Origin: an uncultured Bacteroidota bacterium
GTDB lineage: Bacteria > Bacteroidota > Bacteroidia > Flavobacteriales > Flavobacteriaceae
Assembly (NCBI GenBank): GCA_902510475.1
Contig: CABXCC010000004.1
Location: 1 to 64,000, forward strand
DNA length: 64,000 bases
Reading direction: 5' to 3'
The notes below the pieces were generated by a model. The model was not told where the DNA came from. It searched no databases and saw nothing but the letters and a program-made list of their open reading frames with translations. The position numbers were made by a program, and so were the translations under genes. Shown here piece by piece: positions 8,501-18,500 of the stretch. Each line of letters opens with the position of its first letter. Position 1 is the first letter of the stretch.

Positions 8501-10153
8501 TTAACCAGTAAAATAACTTAGAACCCCAATAATTAAAACAACTAAGATTACTGAAAGAACAATATCGATGGTATCATAACTGTTTTTATTTTCTGTTCTT
8601 TGCTCATTAGTTAATGTTCCAAAGGATAACCCAACAATTCTTTTATAATCAGGCTCTGATGTAAATAGTGTAATCGAAACACAAAGAATTACCGAGAAAA
8701 TAAACATAAGAATTGCCATGTGAGAAAAATTTATCGTTGCAAAAATAAATATATAACTTTCAATAATTATACCTGAACTGATCTCAGGCTGAAAATATAT
8801 TTCAGACCCAAGTCGTAATATCAATAAAGCCAAACCTGCAAGTAATGTTGAAATTGCAGCCTGAGAATTTACCCTTTTCCATAGAATACCTAATAAAAAT
8901 ACTGCTGCAACGGGCGGCGCAATATAGGATTGAACATTTTGAAGGTATTGATACATTACCCCTCCGCCAATTTTTTCCATAATGGGAATCCATACAATTC
9001 CTAGGACTACTATTATTGTTGTTGCAATTTTCCCAATATTTAATAACTTTTTTTCAGATTCATTTGGCCTTAATTTTTTATATATATCAATTGTAAATAT
9101 CGTTGAACAAGAGTTAAAGACAGATGCAAGTGAGCTCATTAATGCTGCCATTAAACCACCGGCGACTAGACCTTTTAGACCAACTGGCAGCAGAGTTTTT
9201 ACAAGCATTGGATAAGCTCGATCAGCTTTTTCAATTGAAAAAATTTCAGGATTTTTAATCGAAAGCGCAAAAGCGATAATTCCAGGAATCAAAAAAATAA
9301 AAATTGGCAATAACTTCAAGTATGCCCCAAATATTGCGCCTCTTCTACCAATTTTAATATTATTAGCAGCCAGTGTCCTTTGGACAATATATTGATCCGT
9401 ACACCAGTACCAAACACCAACTATAGTTCCACCAAACAATAAACCAGTCCACGGAAAATCTGGATCATTCATTGGCCTCCACATGTTAAAATGATCGGGA
9501 CTTTCTGTTAAAACAATGGTTCTTAATTCATTCCACCCTCCAACTTCGTGAAGCCCTAAATATGTGATTATAATTGAACCAATAATAAGTATAATTGCCT
9601 GTAGTGTTTCTGTATAGATAACCGCTTTCATCCCACCAATGATAGTATATATACCAGTGAATATTACCACCCCAATTGCACCATACCAAAATGGAATAGC
9701 TAACAGCTCAGAAACAACAATACCTCCTGCATAAATTGTTACAGAAACTTTTGTAAGTACGTACGCGATAAGTGAAAAAAGTGATAAAAACCATCTTGAT
9801 TTAGAATCAAACCTTTTTTCTAAAAACTCAGGCATTGTAAATGCACCACTTCGAATGTAAAAAGGTAAAAACAGCCATCCCAACAATAGCACGATCCATG
9901 CATGAAGTTCGTAATGGGCCATTGGAGTACCTGACTCAAAGCCAGTTCCTGCTAAACCTACAACATGTTCAGAGCCAATATTAGATGCAAATATTGAAGC
10001 TCCAATAACAAACCATCCAACATTTCTGCCGGCAAGAAAATAATCTTCTGTGTTCTTATTTTTTTGTAGGGCTACCCAAACAGCAATAAAAATTAAGGCA
10101 ACAAAGTATATCCCTAAAACAATCCAATCTAAACCTTCAAGAACCGATGTCAA
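8501..10153 (-). CDS. Sodium/solute symporter (SSS family), probable xylose uptake
   Basis: An inner-membrane Na+-coupled symporter of 550 residues with about 14 hydrophobic segments, related to SGLT-type sugar carriers. Recognisable stretches are FLAGRNVGWFVIGASIFASNIGSEH near the N-terminus, FYIRSGAFTMPEFLEKRF, and GLMAALMSSLASVFNSCSTIFTIDIY in the helix carrying the second sodium-site residues. It is the last gene of the minus-strand run, 2 nt after xylose isomerase, so import of free xylose or a xylo-oligosaccharide to feed XylA is the best inference. Together with the GPH symporter at 1907 the locus has two inner-membrane sugar importers. Confidence 0.9.
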   Translation of the reverse strand: MTSVLEGLDWIVLGIYFVALIFIAVWVALQKNKNTEDYFLAGRNVGWFVIGASIFASNIGSEHVVGLAGTGFESGTPMAHYELHAWIVLLLGWLFLPFYIRSGAFTMPEFLEKRFDSKSRWFLSLFSLIAYVLTKVSVTIYAGGIVVSELLAIPFWYGAIGVVIFTGIYTIIGGMKAVIYTETLQAIILIIGSIIITYLGLHEVGGWNELRTIVLTESPDHFNMWRPMNDPDFPWTGLLFGGTIVGVWYWCTDQYIVQRTLAANNIKIGRRGAIFGAYLKLLPIFIFLIPGIIAFALSIKNPEIFSIEKADRAYPMLVKTLLPVGLKGLVAGGLMAALMSSLASVFNSCSTIFTIDIYKKLRPNESEKKLLNIGKIATTIIVVLGIVWIPIMEKIGGGVMYQYLQNVQSYIAPPVAAVFLLGILWKRVNSQAAISTLLAGLALLILRLGSEIYFQPEISSGIIIESYIFIFATINFSHMAILMFIFSVILCVSITLFTSEPDYKRIVGLSFGTLTNEQRTENKNSYDTIDIVLSVILVVLIIGVLSYFTG

Positions 10154-10155
10154 TT

Positions 10156-11469
10156 TTATATATATTGATTTATTATATTTTCAAATAATTCCTGCTTACC
10201 ACTTTCTGGACTTATCTCACTAGATTCTTTAGCAATTCTGTATAGATCTTTTAATTCTAGTTTACCATTTTCAAAGTCTTTTCCTTTACCGTTATCAAAA
10301 GTTTGATATCTCTCTTTTCTAAGTTTAGAGTATGACGATGAGGATATTATTTTTTCTGCTGTAATTAGTGCTCTTGCAAATGTGTCAGCACCTCCGATAT
10401 GCGCATAAAAAATATCTTCAATATCAGTTGAATTTCGTCTTATTTTAGCGTCAAAATTAATCCCACCTCCCTGAAGACCACCAGCTTCCAAGAAGACTAA
10501 CATGGCTTCAGTTGTTTCTTGAATATTGTTTGGAAATTGGTCGGTATCCCATCCGTTTTGATAATCCCCTCTATTTGCATCAATACTTCCTAACATTCCA
10601 GCTTTTGCCGCAACTGCTAATTCGTGTTGCATAGTATGCTGAGCTAAAGTTGCATGGTTTACTTCAATATTCAATTTAAAATCTTTCTCTAAACCATACT
10701 CTTTTAAGAAGCCAATTGCTGTTGCTGAATCAAAATCATATTGGTGTTTCATTGGTTCCATAGGCTTGGGCTCTATGAAAAAAGTTCCCTTGAATCCTTG
10801 GGCTCTTGCATAATCTCTAGCCATTGTCAAAAATCTTCCCATATGGTCAAGTTCACGCCCCATATCTGTATTGAGTAAAGACATATAACCTTCACGCCCA
10901 CCCCAAAAAACATAATTTTCTCCGTCTAAAGCAATAGTGGCATCTAATGCTAATTTTACTTGAGCACCAGCTCTTGCGACCACACTGAAATTAGGATTTG
11001 TTGCTGCGCCGTTCATATAACGCGGATTAGAAAAACAGTTTGCTGTACCCCAAAGAAGCTTTATTCCTGTATCATTTTTCTTTTCTTTAATGTAATTGAC
11101 AATTGTCTCTAATCTTGCTTCGGATTCTGAAAGTGTGGTAGCTTCTTTTACTAAATCATAATCATGAAAACAGAAATAATCAAACCCCATCTTTTGAATA
11201 AATTCAAATGCAGCATCTGCTTTATCTTTTGCCGCTTGTATAGGATCAGGAGATTTGTCCCATTCAAAGTTTTGGGTTCCTGGCCCAAATGGATCTGATC
11301 CAACCCCACAGAATGTATGCCAATATGCAATGGCAAATTTAAAATGCTCTTTCATTTTTTTTCCAGCTACAATTCTATTTGGATCATAATATTTAAAAGC
11401 AAGTGGATTATCAGATTCCCTTCCTTCAAATTGAATTTTTTCAATTCCTTTATAATATTCTTTACTCAT
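10156..11469 (-). CDS. xylA: Xylose isomerase
   Basis: Converts D-xylose to D-xylulose in the cytoplasm using two divalent metals. The 437-residue length matches class II xylose isomerases. Family motifs are clear: [12 protein letters not shown] with the catalytic His, [30 protein letters not shown] with metal and lysine ligands, [18 protein letters not shown], and [19 protein letters not shown]. It sits between xylB (7-nt gap upstream) and the SSS transporter (2-nt gap downstream) on the same strand, forming the catabolic end of the xylan locus. Confidence 0.98.
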   Translation of the reverse strand: MSKEYYKGIEKIQFEGRESDNPLAFKYYDPNRIVAGKKMKEHFKFAIAYWHTFCGVGSDPFGPGTQNFEWDKSPDPIQAAKDKADAAFEFIQKMGFDYFCFHDYDLVKEATTLSESEARLETIVNYIKEKKNDTGIKLLWGTANCFSNPRYMNGAATNPNFSVVARAGAQVKLALDATIALDGENYVFWGGREGYMSLLNTDMGRELDHMGRFLTMARDYARAQGFKGTFFIEPKPMEPMKHQYDFDSATAIGFLKEYGLEKDFKLNIEVNHATLAQHTMQHELAVAAKAGMLGSIDANRGDYQNGWDTDQFPNNIQETTEAMLVFLEAGGLQGGGINFDAKIRRNSTDIEDIFYAHIGGADTFARALITAEKIISSSSYSKLRKERYQTFDNGKGKDFENGKLELKDLYRIAKESSEISPESGKQELFENIINQYI

Positions 11470-11476
11470 AATTAAA

Positions 11477-12961
11477 TTATTTATTTTTTAAAATTCCTTC
11501 TAAATCTTTTTTCCACCTTAAATAGGCGTCTTGATATTCAGATCTATTTTTTAGGGGTAAAAATGTCATAACATGATCATTTTTTGTAATTTTTTCCCTA
11601 AAAGAACTCAAATCAGTATTTAAAATTCCTGAAGCTCTAGCGGCACCAAATGCACCAGTTGTATTATAAATTTCTATTTCATGCCCAATTAACGTTGCTA
11701 CAGTGTTTGCAAATATCTTAGATCTAAACAGATTGTCATTTCCAGCTCTTATTACGTTTATTAATGCATTATCATTTTTTAAAATTTCCATCCCATACAT
11801 AAATGAAAAGGCAATACCTTCTAATGACGCTCGGTACATATGACCATGGCTATGTTTATTTAAATTAATATTACATATATGGGTCCCTATATTCTTATTA
11901 TCTAGCATTCTTTCTGAACCGTTTCCAAATGGAATAACGGAAACTCCCTCAGAACCAACTGGAATATTGGCCGCTACTTCATTCATCTTTTCATAGGATT
12001 CATGTATGCTATGATTTCTTAACCATCTATATTGTATTCCAGCCCCGTTAATGCAAAGCAACTTTCCAATTGATTTATTATTGTTATTATAATTAACATG
12101 AGCAAAGTGATTTATCCTAGAGGGTTCATTTGATTCAAGATTATTAGTAATAGAATATATTACTCCGGAGGTCCCACCAGAAGCAGCTACTTCTCCATTA
12201 TCAAAGACATTTAATGCTAAAGCATTGTTTGGTTGATCTCCAGCTCTATATGTAATTGGCACCCCAACATTTAATCCAGTTTCATTTGATGATTTTAAAT
12301 TTGTAGCTCCTTGGTTACTAAAATTGTCAACCAAATCAGGAGTTAGATTTGAATCAATTCCATAATGGTCTAAGAGCCAGTCAGCTGTAGAATTATTTTT
12401 GTAATCCCAAATAATCCCTTCTGACAATCCGTTACGTGTCGTATTAATTTCCCCCGTTAATTTATACGCAATAAAATCTCCAGGCAACATATACTTATAA
12501 ATCTTTTCATAAATATTTGGCTCATTATCTTTAACCCATTTTAACTTAGAAGCTGTGAAATTTCCGGGAGAATTCAATAAATGAGACATGCATCTTTTTT
12601 GCCCCAATTTTTCAAAAGCCTCTTTGCCAATATTTACAGCCCTACTATCACACCATATAATGGAATCTCTTAGGGGATTACCGTCTTTATCTACAACCAC
12701 CAAACCATGCATTTGATATGAAATTCCTATAGAACTAATTTTCTTAGAATCTATATTTGATTCTTTACACACTCGTTTTATTGCATCACAGGAATATTTC
12801 CACCAAATATTGGGATCTTGTTCAGACCAATCATTATTTAATGAGTTAATGCCCATTTCATTTTTTGGTTCATGAACACTTAAAATACTCTTTCCAGATT
12901 TTGCGTCTACAATAGCAGCTTTTACTGAGGAACTACCTACATCTAAGCCTAAGTAATACAT
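11477..12961 (-). CDS. xylB: Xylulokinase
   Basis: Phosphorylates D-xylulose to xylulose-5-phosphate, the entry to the pentose phosphate pathway. The 494-residue FGGY-family kinase begins with the phosphate-binding [15 protein letters not shown], contains [11 protein letters not shown] and IIWCDSRA, the catalytic-Asp region [11 protein letters not shown], and the C-terminal nucleotide-binding [11 protein letters not shown]. It is directly upstream of xylA, as in most xylose operons, and lies 70 nt downstream of the formylglycine-generating enzyme gene on the same strand. The order ABM-like, FGE, xylB, xylA, SSS suggests one transcript. Confidence 0.96.
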   Translation of the reverse strand: MYYLGLDVGSSSVKAAIVDAKSGKSILSVHEPKNEMGINSLNNDWSEQDPNIWWKYSCDAIKRVCKESNIDSKKISSIGISYQMHGLVVVDKDGNPLRDSIIWCDSRAVNIGKEAFEKLGQKRCMSHLLNSPGNFTASKLKWVKDNEPNIYEKIYKYMLPGDFIAYKLTGEINTTRNGLSEGIIWDYKNNSTADWLLDHYGIDSNLTPDLVDNFSNQGATNLKSSNETGLNVGVPITYRAGDQPNNALALNVFDNGEVAASGGTSGVIYSITNNLESNEPSRINHFAHVNYNNNNKSIGKLLCINGAGIQYRWLRNHSIHESYEKMNEVAANIPVGSEGVSVIPFGNGSERMLDNKNIGTHICNINLNKHSHGHMYRASLEGIAFSFMYGMEILKNDNALINVIRAGNDNLFRSKIFANTVATLIGHEIEIYNTTGAFGAARASGILNTDLSSFREKITKNDHVMTFLPLKNRSEYQDAYLRWKKDLEGILKNK

Positions 12962-13031
12962 TTGATTTGGGTTTGTTTAATTTAGTTTTATTAAATATAA
13001 AAAAATAGAGAATTAAACCTTGGAAAAACCC

Positions 13032-14084
13032 TTATTTATTTAACAACATTTCAGGAGTAACTACAGTTCTAAATCCGGTATGGTCAGAGCCTGAATCAAT
13101 ACTTACACCCATTCTAGCAGAAATTCTATAGCTTGCACAATATGAATCATGACATAAAAAAGAACCACCCTTCATTACACGTTGAATTTCATAAGGATTA
13201 CTGGGATTGTAACAACTACTAGCTCCTTTTAAGTTTTTTAAATCTGTAACTGAATCTAATTCAGAATAATAATTAACATTGAAAAGGTCGTCTGTGATTT
13301 CCCAGACATTTCCTATCATGTCGAATATTCCAATACTATTTGGTGAAAAAGATTTTACCGGTGCAATCATTTCAAAACCGTCAATAGATTCGTTGTTTGT
13401 GGGAAAATTACCCTGCCATGTATTAGCATTAGTATTCAATAAATTTACTTCGTCTCCCCAAGTAAAGATGGCTCTATCATAATTTCCTTGAGCTGCTGAC
13501 TCCCATTGTGCTTCGGTTGGTAGTTTCCTATTAGCCCATTCACAATAAGCCAATGCATCCTCATATGCAACATGAACAACGGGATAATTTCCTTTGCCTT
13601 CAATATTTGATCCTGGACCAGCGGGTTTTTTCCAACTTGCCCCTATTTGCCATTTCCACCATTGAAAATAGTTATCCATATTTACTACCCTCTTTACATC
13701 TTTATTAAAAATTAGACTTCCTGGCTGCAACAACGAATCATGTGGTTTTGGGGTGTTACTTGGAAGATTTGTCTTTATTTCATTCCAGTCAATTTGTCTT
13801 TCAGCAATTGTGACATATCCAGTTTCATTCACAAATTTTTGGAATTGATTATTTGTAACTTCAGTTGCGTCAATAAAAAACCCATCAACATATACTTCAT
13901 GAGATGGCTTTTCCCTCATCATTGCATAAGGGTCCTCATTTTTTGCTCCTTTTCTATATGACTTTCCATCAACCCAAATCATACCCTCGGGAAATATTAA
14001 GGATATATCCTGATGCTTATTCGAGTCTTTGCAGTTTATGAATAGCAATGAAGCTATTGTTAAAAAAATTAAGCTTTTTGACAT
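13032..14084 (-). CDS. Formylglycine-generating enzyme (sulfatase maturase), lipoprotein
   Basis: Oxidises the sulfatase CxASR/CxPxR cysteine to formylglycine. The 350-residue protein is a full FGE-sulfatase domain: GMIWVDGKSYRKG, VYVDGFFIDATEVTNNQFQKF, YPVVHVAYEDALAYCEWANRKLPTEAQWE, MIGNVWEIT and a C-terminal GFRTV. Unlike the many catalytically silent members (for example GldK) it keeps both active-site cysteines in MKGGSFLCHDSYC (Cys311 and Cys316). The N-terminus is a signal with a lipobox (LLFINC, Cys18), which would place it outside the cytoplasm; this is unusual for a maturase. It follows the ABM-like gene by 9 nt. The sulfatase at 5673 is the obvious client. Confidence 0.88.
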   Translation of the reverse strand: MSKSLIFLTIASLLFINCKDSNKHQDISLIFPEGMIWVDGKSYRKGAKNEDPYAMMREKPSHEVYVDGFFIDATEVTNNQFQKFVNETGYVTIAERQIDWNEIKTNLPSNTPKPHDSLLQPGSLIFNKDVKRVVNMDNYFQWWKWQIGASWKKPAGPGSNIEGKGNYPVVHVAYEDALAYCEWANRKLPTEAQWESAAQGNYDRAIFTWGDEVNLLNTNANTWQGNFPTNNESIDGFEMIAPVKSFSPNSIGIFDMIGNVWEITDDLFNVNYYSELDSVTDLKNLKGASSCYNPSNPYEIQRVMKGGSFLCHDSYCASYRISARMGVSIDSGSDHTGFRTVVTPEMLLNK

Positions 14085-14093
14085 TTAACAGTT

Positions 14094-14549
14094 TTAGTTT
14101 CTGCTAAATTTTGCAAGGTCTGGGTGGAAGTAAAATGGTAAACCAAAAGGCTTAACATATTCTTTTAATTCATCAGAAGCAGTACCATAAACATCAATTT
14201 TGTTTATAGTAAAATGTTCCATAAATTTTCCAAAATGTGTTTCTAAAACCCCGCCCTCTGAAATATTATTTCCATGTTCCATCATAGCTGCACCATTCAA
14301 GTATCTCTCAATCAAAATAATCTTATCGTTAGATTTAAAAAACCCCCAGCCTAATGAATTAGGCTCATTATTATCAATAGCTTCAGTGTAATACTTGGAA
14401 AATTCAGCAATATCGCTTTCAGATTTACTGTCGTTTGATTCCATTTCTACAACAAAAATAATTTCATTTTTATTGTATTCATTTTTTTCTGGTGCTTTAC
14501 AATTAAATAGTAAGGCTGCTAAAACTACGGTCAATATTATTTTTTTCAT
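14094..14549 (-). CDS. Small lipoprotein with ABM-like (dimeric alpha/beta-barrel) domain
   Basis: A 151-residue protein with a lipoprotein signal (LLFNC, Cys17). The mature part looks like a single ferredoxin-like dimeric alpha/beta-barrel domain of the antibiotic-biosynthesis-monooxygenase type: paired beta strands (EIIFVVEMES, GWGFFKSNDKIILIERY), a helix rich in acidic residues between them, and an AAMMEHGNN/HFGKFMEHFTI segment typical of such domains. No cofactor motif is visible, so enzymatic activity is unproven. It is first in the minus-strand run that contains the FGE (9-nt gap), xylB, xylA and the symporter, so it is probably expressed with the xylan/sulfatase genes. A family guess only. 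Confidence 0.6.
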   Translation of the reverse strand: MKKIILTVVLAALLFNCKAPEKNEYNKNEIIFVVEMESNDSKSESDIAEFSKYYTEAIDNNEPNSLGWGFFKSNDKIILIERYLNGAAMMEHGNNISEGGVLETHFGKFMEHFTINKIDVYGTASDELKEYVKPFGLPFYFHPDLAKFSRN

Positions 14550-14617
14550 TTCTTTTTTGTTATTGTCTTAAATTAGTCAAAAATTTGATAATTTAAACAT
14601 ATAATAAAAAGAAAGTC

Positions 14618-14767
14618 ATGTCAAGTAAATTTTTCGGAAACAGATTTGATAAAAAATCAAATAATAAATCTAAAAACTCAAATAATAAATCTTCAAGTGG
14701 AAAAGCTAGTAATCAGAACAACAAAGCAAAGTCTGGAGGGGTTAGAAAAGTAGGAAGAGGAGGTTAG
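14618..14767 (+). CDS. Small basic Ser/Asn/Lys/Gly-rich protein, 49 aa
   Basis: This short ORF is absent from the track. It starts at ATG 14618 after a purine-rich stretch (AAAAAGAAAG) and ends in TAG at 14765-14767. The product begins MSSKFFGNRFDKKSNN, runs through a low-complexity Lys/Asn/Ser middle and ends GGVRKVGRGG, giving a strongly basic, probably disordered protein. The pattern of a short FFGN-type start and a VRKVGRG tail looks non-random and reminds me of uncharacterised small flavobacterial proteins, perhaps nucleic-acid or ribosome associated; that function is a guess. It is divergent from the ABM-like lipoprotein gene with 68 bp between the starts. A short inverted repeat (TTAGTCC/GGACTAA) covers its stop codon. 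Confidence 0.6.
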   Translation: MSSKFFGNRFDKKSNNKSKNSNNKSSSGKASNQNNKAKSGGVRKVGRGG

Positions 14768-14910
14768 TCCTATGAATGGACTAACTTGCCACTATACTTA
14801 AGTTGGTGTTTTTAACATCAATTTTCAAGTTGATTTTATTCAGAAAGTGATCCTGTCCACCCAAATATTGATAGATATGCGGTAATATTATAAGTACTAT
14901 CTAACCCTAA

Positions 14911-14942
14911 AAAAAGGGTTTCTGTATATAGAAACCCTTTTT
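14911..14942. terminator. Bidirectional Rho-independent terminator
   Basis: A symmetric hairpin (AAAAAGGGTTTCT, 6-base loop, AGAAACCCTTTTT) lies between the small plus-strand ORF and the convergent NTF2-like lipoprotein gene. Its A and T flanks allow it to work on both strands. The rest of the 14768-14949 gap shows no ORF or other feature. Confidence 0.85.
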
Positions 14943-14949
14943 AAGATCA

Positions 14950-15444
14950 TTAATCCAAAGAGGCCATTGATGTTGACCAATCACAATACCATTGAACATA
15001 GATTGCCTTACCTTCATCGTCAAAATCAAATGATTCATAAATAGGTATCACAACTGATTTTCCGTTTGAAGAGTTAGTTACTTGCATATCGTAATAAAAT
15101 CTAACGGAACCATCAGCTTCTCCAGTTTCAGGATTTACACCTTGAAGAAAATTAAAAGGAGCCATATGTTTTACATCATATTTCGCAAAAAACTCTTTGT
15201 GCATTCCCATGATTTGATCCAGTTTAAGCGAATCAGGAGATCCAAATAATGTACCCTTAAAAACAACATCTTCAGAGAAACGGGAATAATCAACATCTTC
15301 ATTAGCATAACTTTCCAGAAGAGCCTGCATTGTTTTTGAATTTTCTTCAAAAGATTGATTGACTAAAGAATTGTCAGTATCAGTTGCTGAATCACACGAG
15401 AAAATAAATACACATAATAATATCGAATAGAGAAATTTTTTCAT
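14950..15444 (-). CDS. NTF2/SnoaL-like lipoprotein
   Basis: A 164-residue lipoprotein (signal ending FIFSC, Cys17). The mature domain looks like a cone-shaped NTF2/SnoaL-like fold: an N-terminal helix (SKTMQALLESYANEDVDYSRFSEDVVFKGT), a helix with MGMHKEFFAKYDV, and long C-terminal strands (GSVRFYYDMQVTN, VVIPIYESFDFD, IYVQWYCDWS). Such domains bind small hydrophobic ligands or serve as enzymes, but no catalytic set can be assigned. It stands alone and ends on the bidirectional terminator; the next gene upstream is divergent. Function unknown. Confidence 0.65.
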   Translation of the reverse strand: MKKFLYSILLCVFIFSCDSATDTDNSLVNQSFEENSKTMQALLESYANEDVDYSRFSEDVVFKGTLFGSPDSLKLDQIMGMHKEFFAKYDVKHMAPFNFLQGVNPETGEADGSVRFYYDMQVTNSSNGKSVVIPIYESFDFDDEGKAIYVQWYCDWSTSMASLD

Positions 15445-15509
15445 TTTTATATTTTTTGGTTAGTTAATAAATATAAAAAAAGTTATTGATTAATTTCTAA
15501 AAATTAAAG

Positions 15510-15541
15510 TTGTATAATTAGTATCAATTGTAATAAATTTG
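15510..15541 (+). promoter_or_regulatory. Probable Bacteroidota promoter of the 15588 gene
   Basis: TTG at 15510-15512, a 21-base spacer and TAAATTTG at 15534-15541 match the Bacteroidota -33 (TTG) and -7 (TAnnTTTG) elements. Transcription would begin around 15548, giving a leader of about 40 nt before the ATG at 15588. Confidence 0.55.
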
Positions 15542-15587
15542 CATTAATTAAAAATCGCCAACTCTTTAAATTGCACGAAAGTTATAA

Positions 15588-18500
15588 ATGAGGTCTTTAT
15601 TAATCGTTTTTATATTTGTTTTTGTCAATTTCTCGTTTTCACAACAGTGGAAAGAGATGGCAAATGATATTAATGTCAATGTATATGATGTTGTTGCCGA
15701 AGCGGAAGCATATTTCAAAAACATCGATAAATCAAAAAAAGGATCAGGATGGAAAGCCTATAATAGATGGCTTTATGAAAATGAACCAAAGTTTTATCCC
15801 AGTGGAGATAGAAACACGGTTGAAATAAATCTCGCGTCAAAAGAATTCAAAAAATTCACTTCAAATAATCCGCCTATCAATAAATCATTATTTGATGACG
15901 GATGGGAAGAACTAGGTCCTCATTACATTGAAGAAGTTACTGGGCATTACGCCGTTGGCCTAGGTCGTATTGAGAGTTTTTATATTGATCCAAATAATGA
16001 AAATAGAATCTTTCTTGGATCCAGAAGTGGAGGGTTTTGGAAGACTTTAGACGGGGGAGAAAACTGGGAAAACACAACAGATTTTTTATTTGCATCTGGT
16101 GTAAATACCATTGCTGTTTCTCCAAATGATCCTGAAAGAATTTTAATAAATGTTAGAAATTCTTACAACGGAACAACCCACGGTATTTATGAATCTTTTG
16201 ACGGTGGAAATCATTGGTCAATTACAAACTTTAATCCGGATAATTTAAACTGGGGAGGGCTTGGCTTCAACAATAAAATTTATAAAATAATGTATCATCC
16301 TACAATACCTAACCTCGTTTTTGTAGGAACCAGCGAAGGTATTTACAGATCAGAAAACAACTTTGAGTCATTTTTACCCGTTGAGACAGGAAACCCTTGG
16401 GAATATAACTTTGATTACAACTACATTGAATTTCATCCATCTGATCAAAATATAGTCTATGCGTCCACTTTTAACGATGATTCAAAAATCTATATTTCAA
16501 CAGACTTAGGGCAAAGTTTTTTTCAATCTGGACTTATTTCAGAAAATACTAGTAACATTCAGTTATCCGTTTCTGCAGCATGTGGAGACTGTGTGTTTAT
16601 TGGGACTAGTGATGGAGTATGGAAATCGGAAAACCGAGGTGAAAATTTTACATTTATTTCTGACCCTGAAATTGATAATTATGGAGCCTTTACCGTCAGC
16701 GATACGGATATTAATTATATGATTTTTGGTGATATTGACACACACAGAAGTACAGACGGAGGTCAGACATGGAATCAAGTAACCTATTGGTCTACAGGTG
16801 ACGCAAATTATAATACAACAGGCCAATACGTACATGCAGATATTAGAGGAGCAAAAAGTTACAATGGTGTCTTTTGGGTCAATACCGACGGCTTATTGGC
16901 AAAAAGTAATAATAATGGAATTACTTGGGAAATATTTGAAGGCCAATCGATAAGAGAAAATTATTGTCTAGGCGCCAGTCAGTCAAATCACTTTAGATCG
17001 ATTGCTGGTTCGCAAGACAATGGGACAAGTATAAAAAATGAAAATTCTTGGATAGAATTTTATGGGGCTGATGGGATGGAAGGAATAATTCATCCGCTAA
17101 ACGACAATTGGATGATTGGCAGTTTGCAGTTTGGAGGAAAAAGAAGAACTAAGGATGGTGGATATAGTCAAGATGGAGTAAATCCTGATGATTTCAGCGG
17201 AGACTGGGTTACCCCTTTAATGTATGACCCAAATAATCAAATGAAAATTTATACCATGACCAACGTCTTATATAGTAGTGATGATTTTGGCTCAACATGG
17301 AATACCCTTGGTAATACTTATTTCTCTGGAAATATTCAGAACGCTGCAATTGCTGAAAACAACTCAAATGTTATTGCTGTCTCAAATTCAAATAGACTTA
17401 AAATATCAAACGATGGCGGTTCAACATTTTCAGAGTTTTCTCAATTTCTCCCAAATCAATTTATAACTGATATTGCTTTTGATCCAAATAATGATAACAC
17501 TCTTGTGGTTACTTATGGAAGTTATGGAAATAATAATCAAAAGGTATATATTTCACATGATCAGGGTCAGTCGTGGGATAATATAACATATAATTTAGGA
17601 AATATGCCAATAAGAAGTGTAGCGATTGATCACACTGAGAATTCAACCATTTACCTGGGAGCTGAAATTGGAATTTATAAGAAAAGTATGTCAGATGACT
17701 CATGGGAATTATTTAATGAAAATCTTCCAAATACGACGGTGATGGAGTTGGAAATTGTTTACGGATCAAACACGTTGAGAGCTGCCACATGGGGAAGAGG
17801 GTTGTGGGAATATTCACTTGACGGTAGAGAAAATTTTCCATCAATTCTAACGACAGCAATTTCTAATAAACCTACTGATACTCAACCAAAAGAAGGGATT
17901 GACCAGTTTGTTATTTCAACAATTGAATCGGATAGTGATTTAAGTAATGTATTTGTTGAATGGTCAACTCAATCGAATTCTGCTACAATTCAAATGTCTA
18001 ATAATTCTGATAACTTGTGGATTTCAGATTCTGCTATTCCAAATTTTGAAGCTGGAACAAAGGTGTTTTTCAAGGTTTTTGCAGAATCTGTTGAGGGATT
18101 ATTATCTGAAACATACAGTTTTATGTATGAGATTAAGGAAGCTGTATTATGTACGCCCTCCATGAATTGTGACTATAACGACGGGTTTCAATTATTTCAG
18201 CTAGCAGATATTATTAATGAATCGGGTTGTGAGGGTTACGGAGATTTTACTTCAATTACTACCGAACTCGAACAAGGGTCAGAATATCAGTTAACAGTCA
18301 CAACAGGATATGGAGATCAATACATTAAAGTGTGGATAGACTACAATGATGATTTAGACTTTACGGAAGATGAATTACTGGTTAATAATCACATAATTGC
18401 AGCTGGTGAAGCAGCTGGTCAATACACTGAAATCATTGACATTAATATACCTCAAGATGTAAACTTGGGAGAGCATATATTGAGAGCAAAAGCAAATTGG

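Noticed and set aside
14764-14784. Short hairpin TTAGTCC/GGACTAA over the stop of the 49-residue ORF as a terminator
   Set aside because: Seven-bp stem with no T run; too weak, and a much better hairpin lies at 14911-14942.
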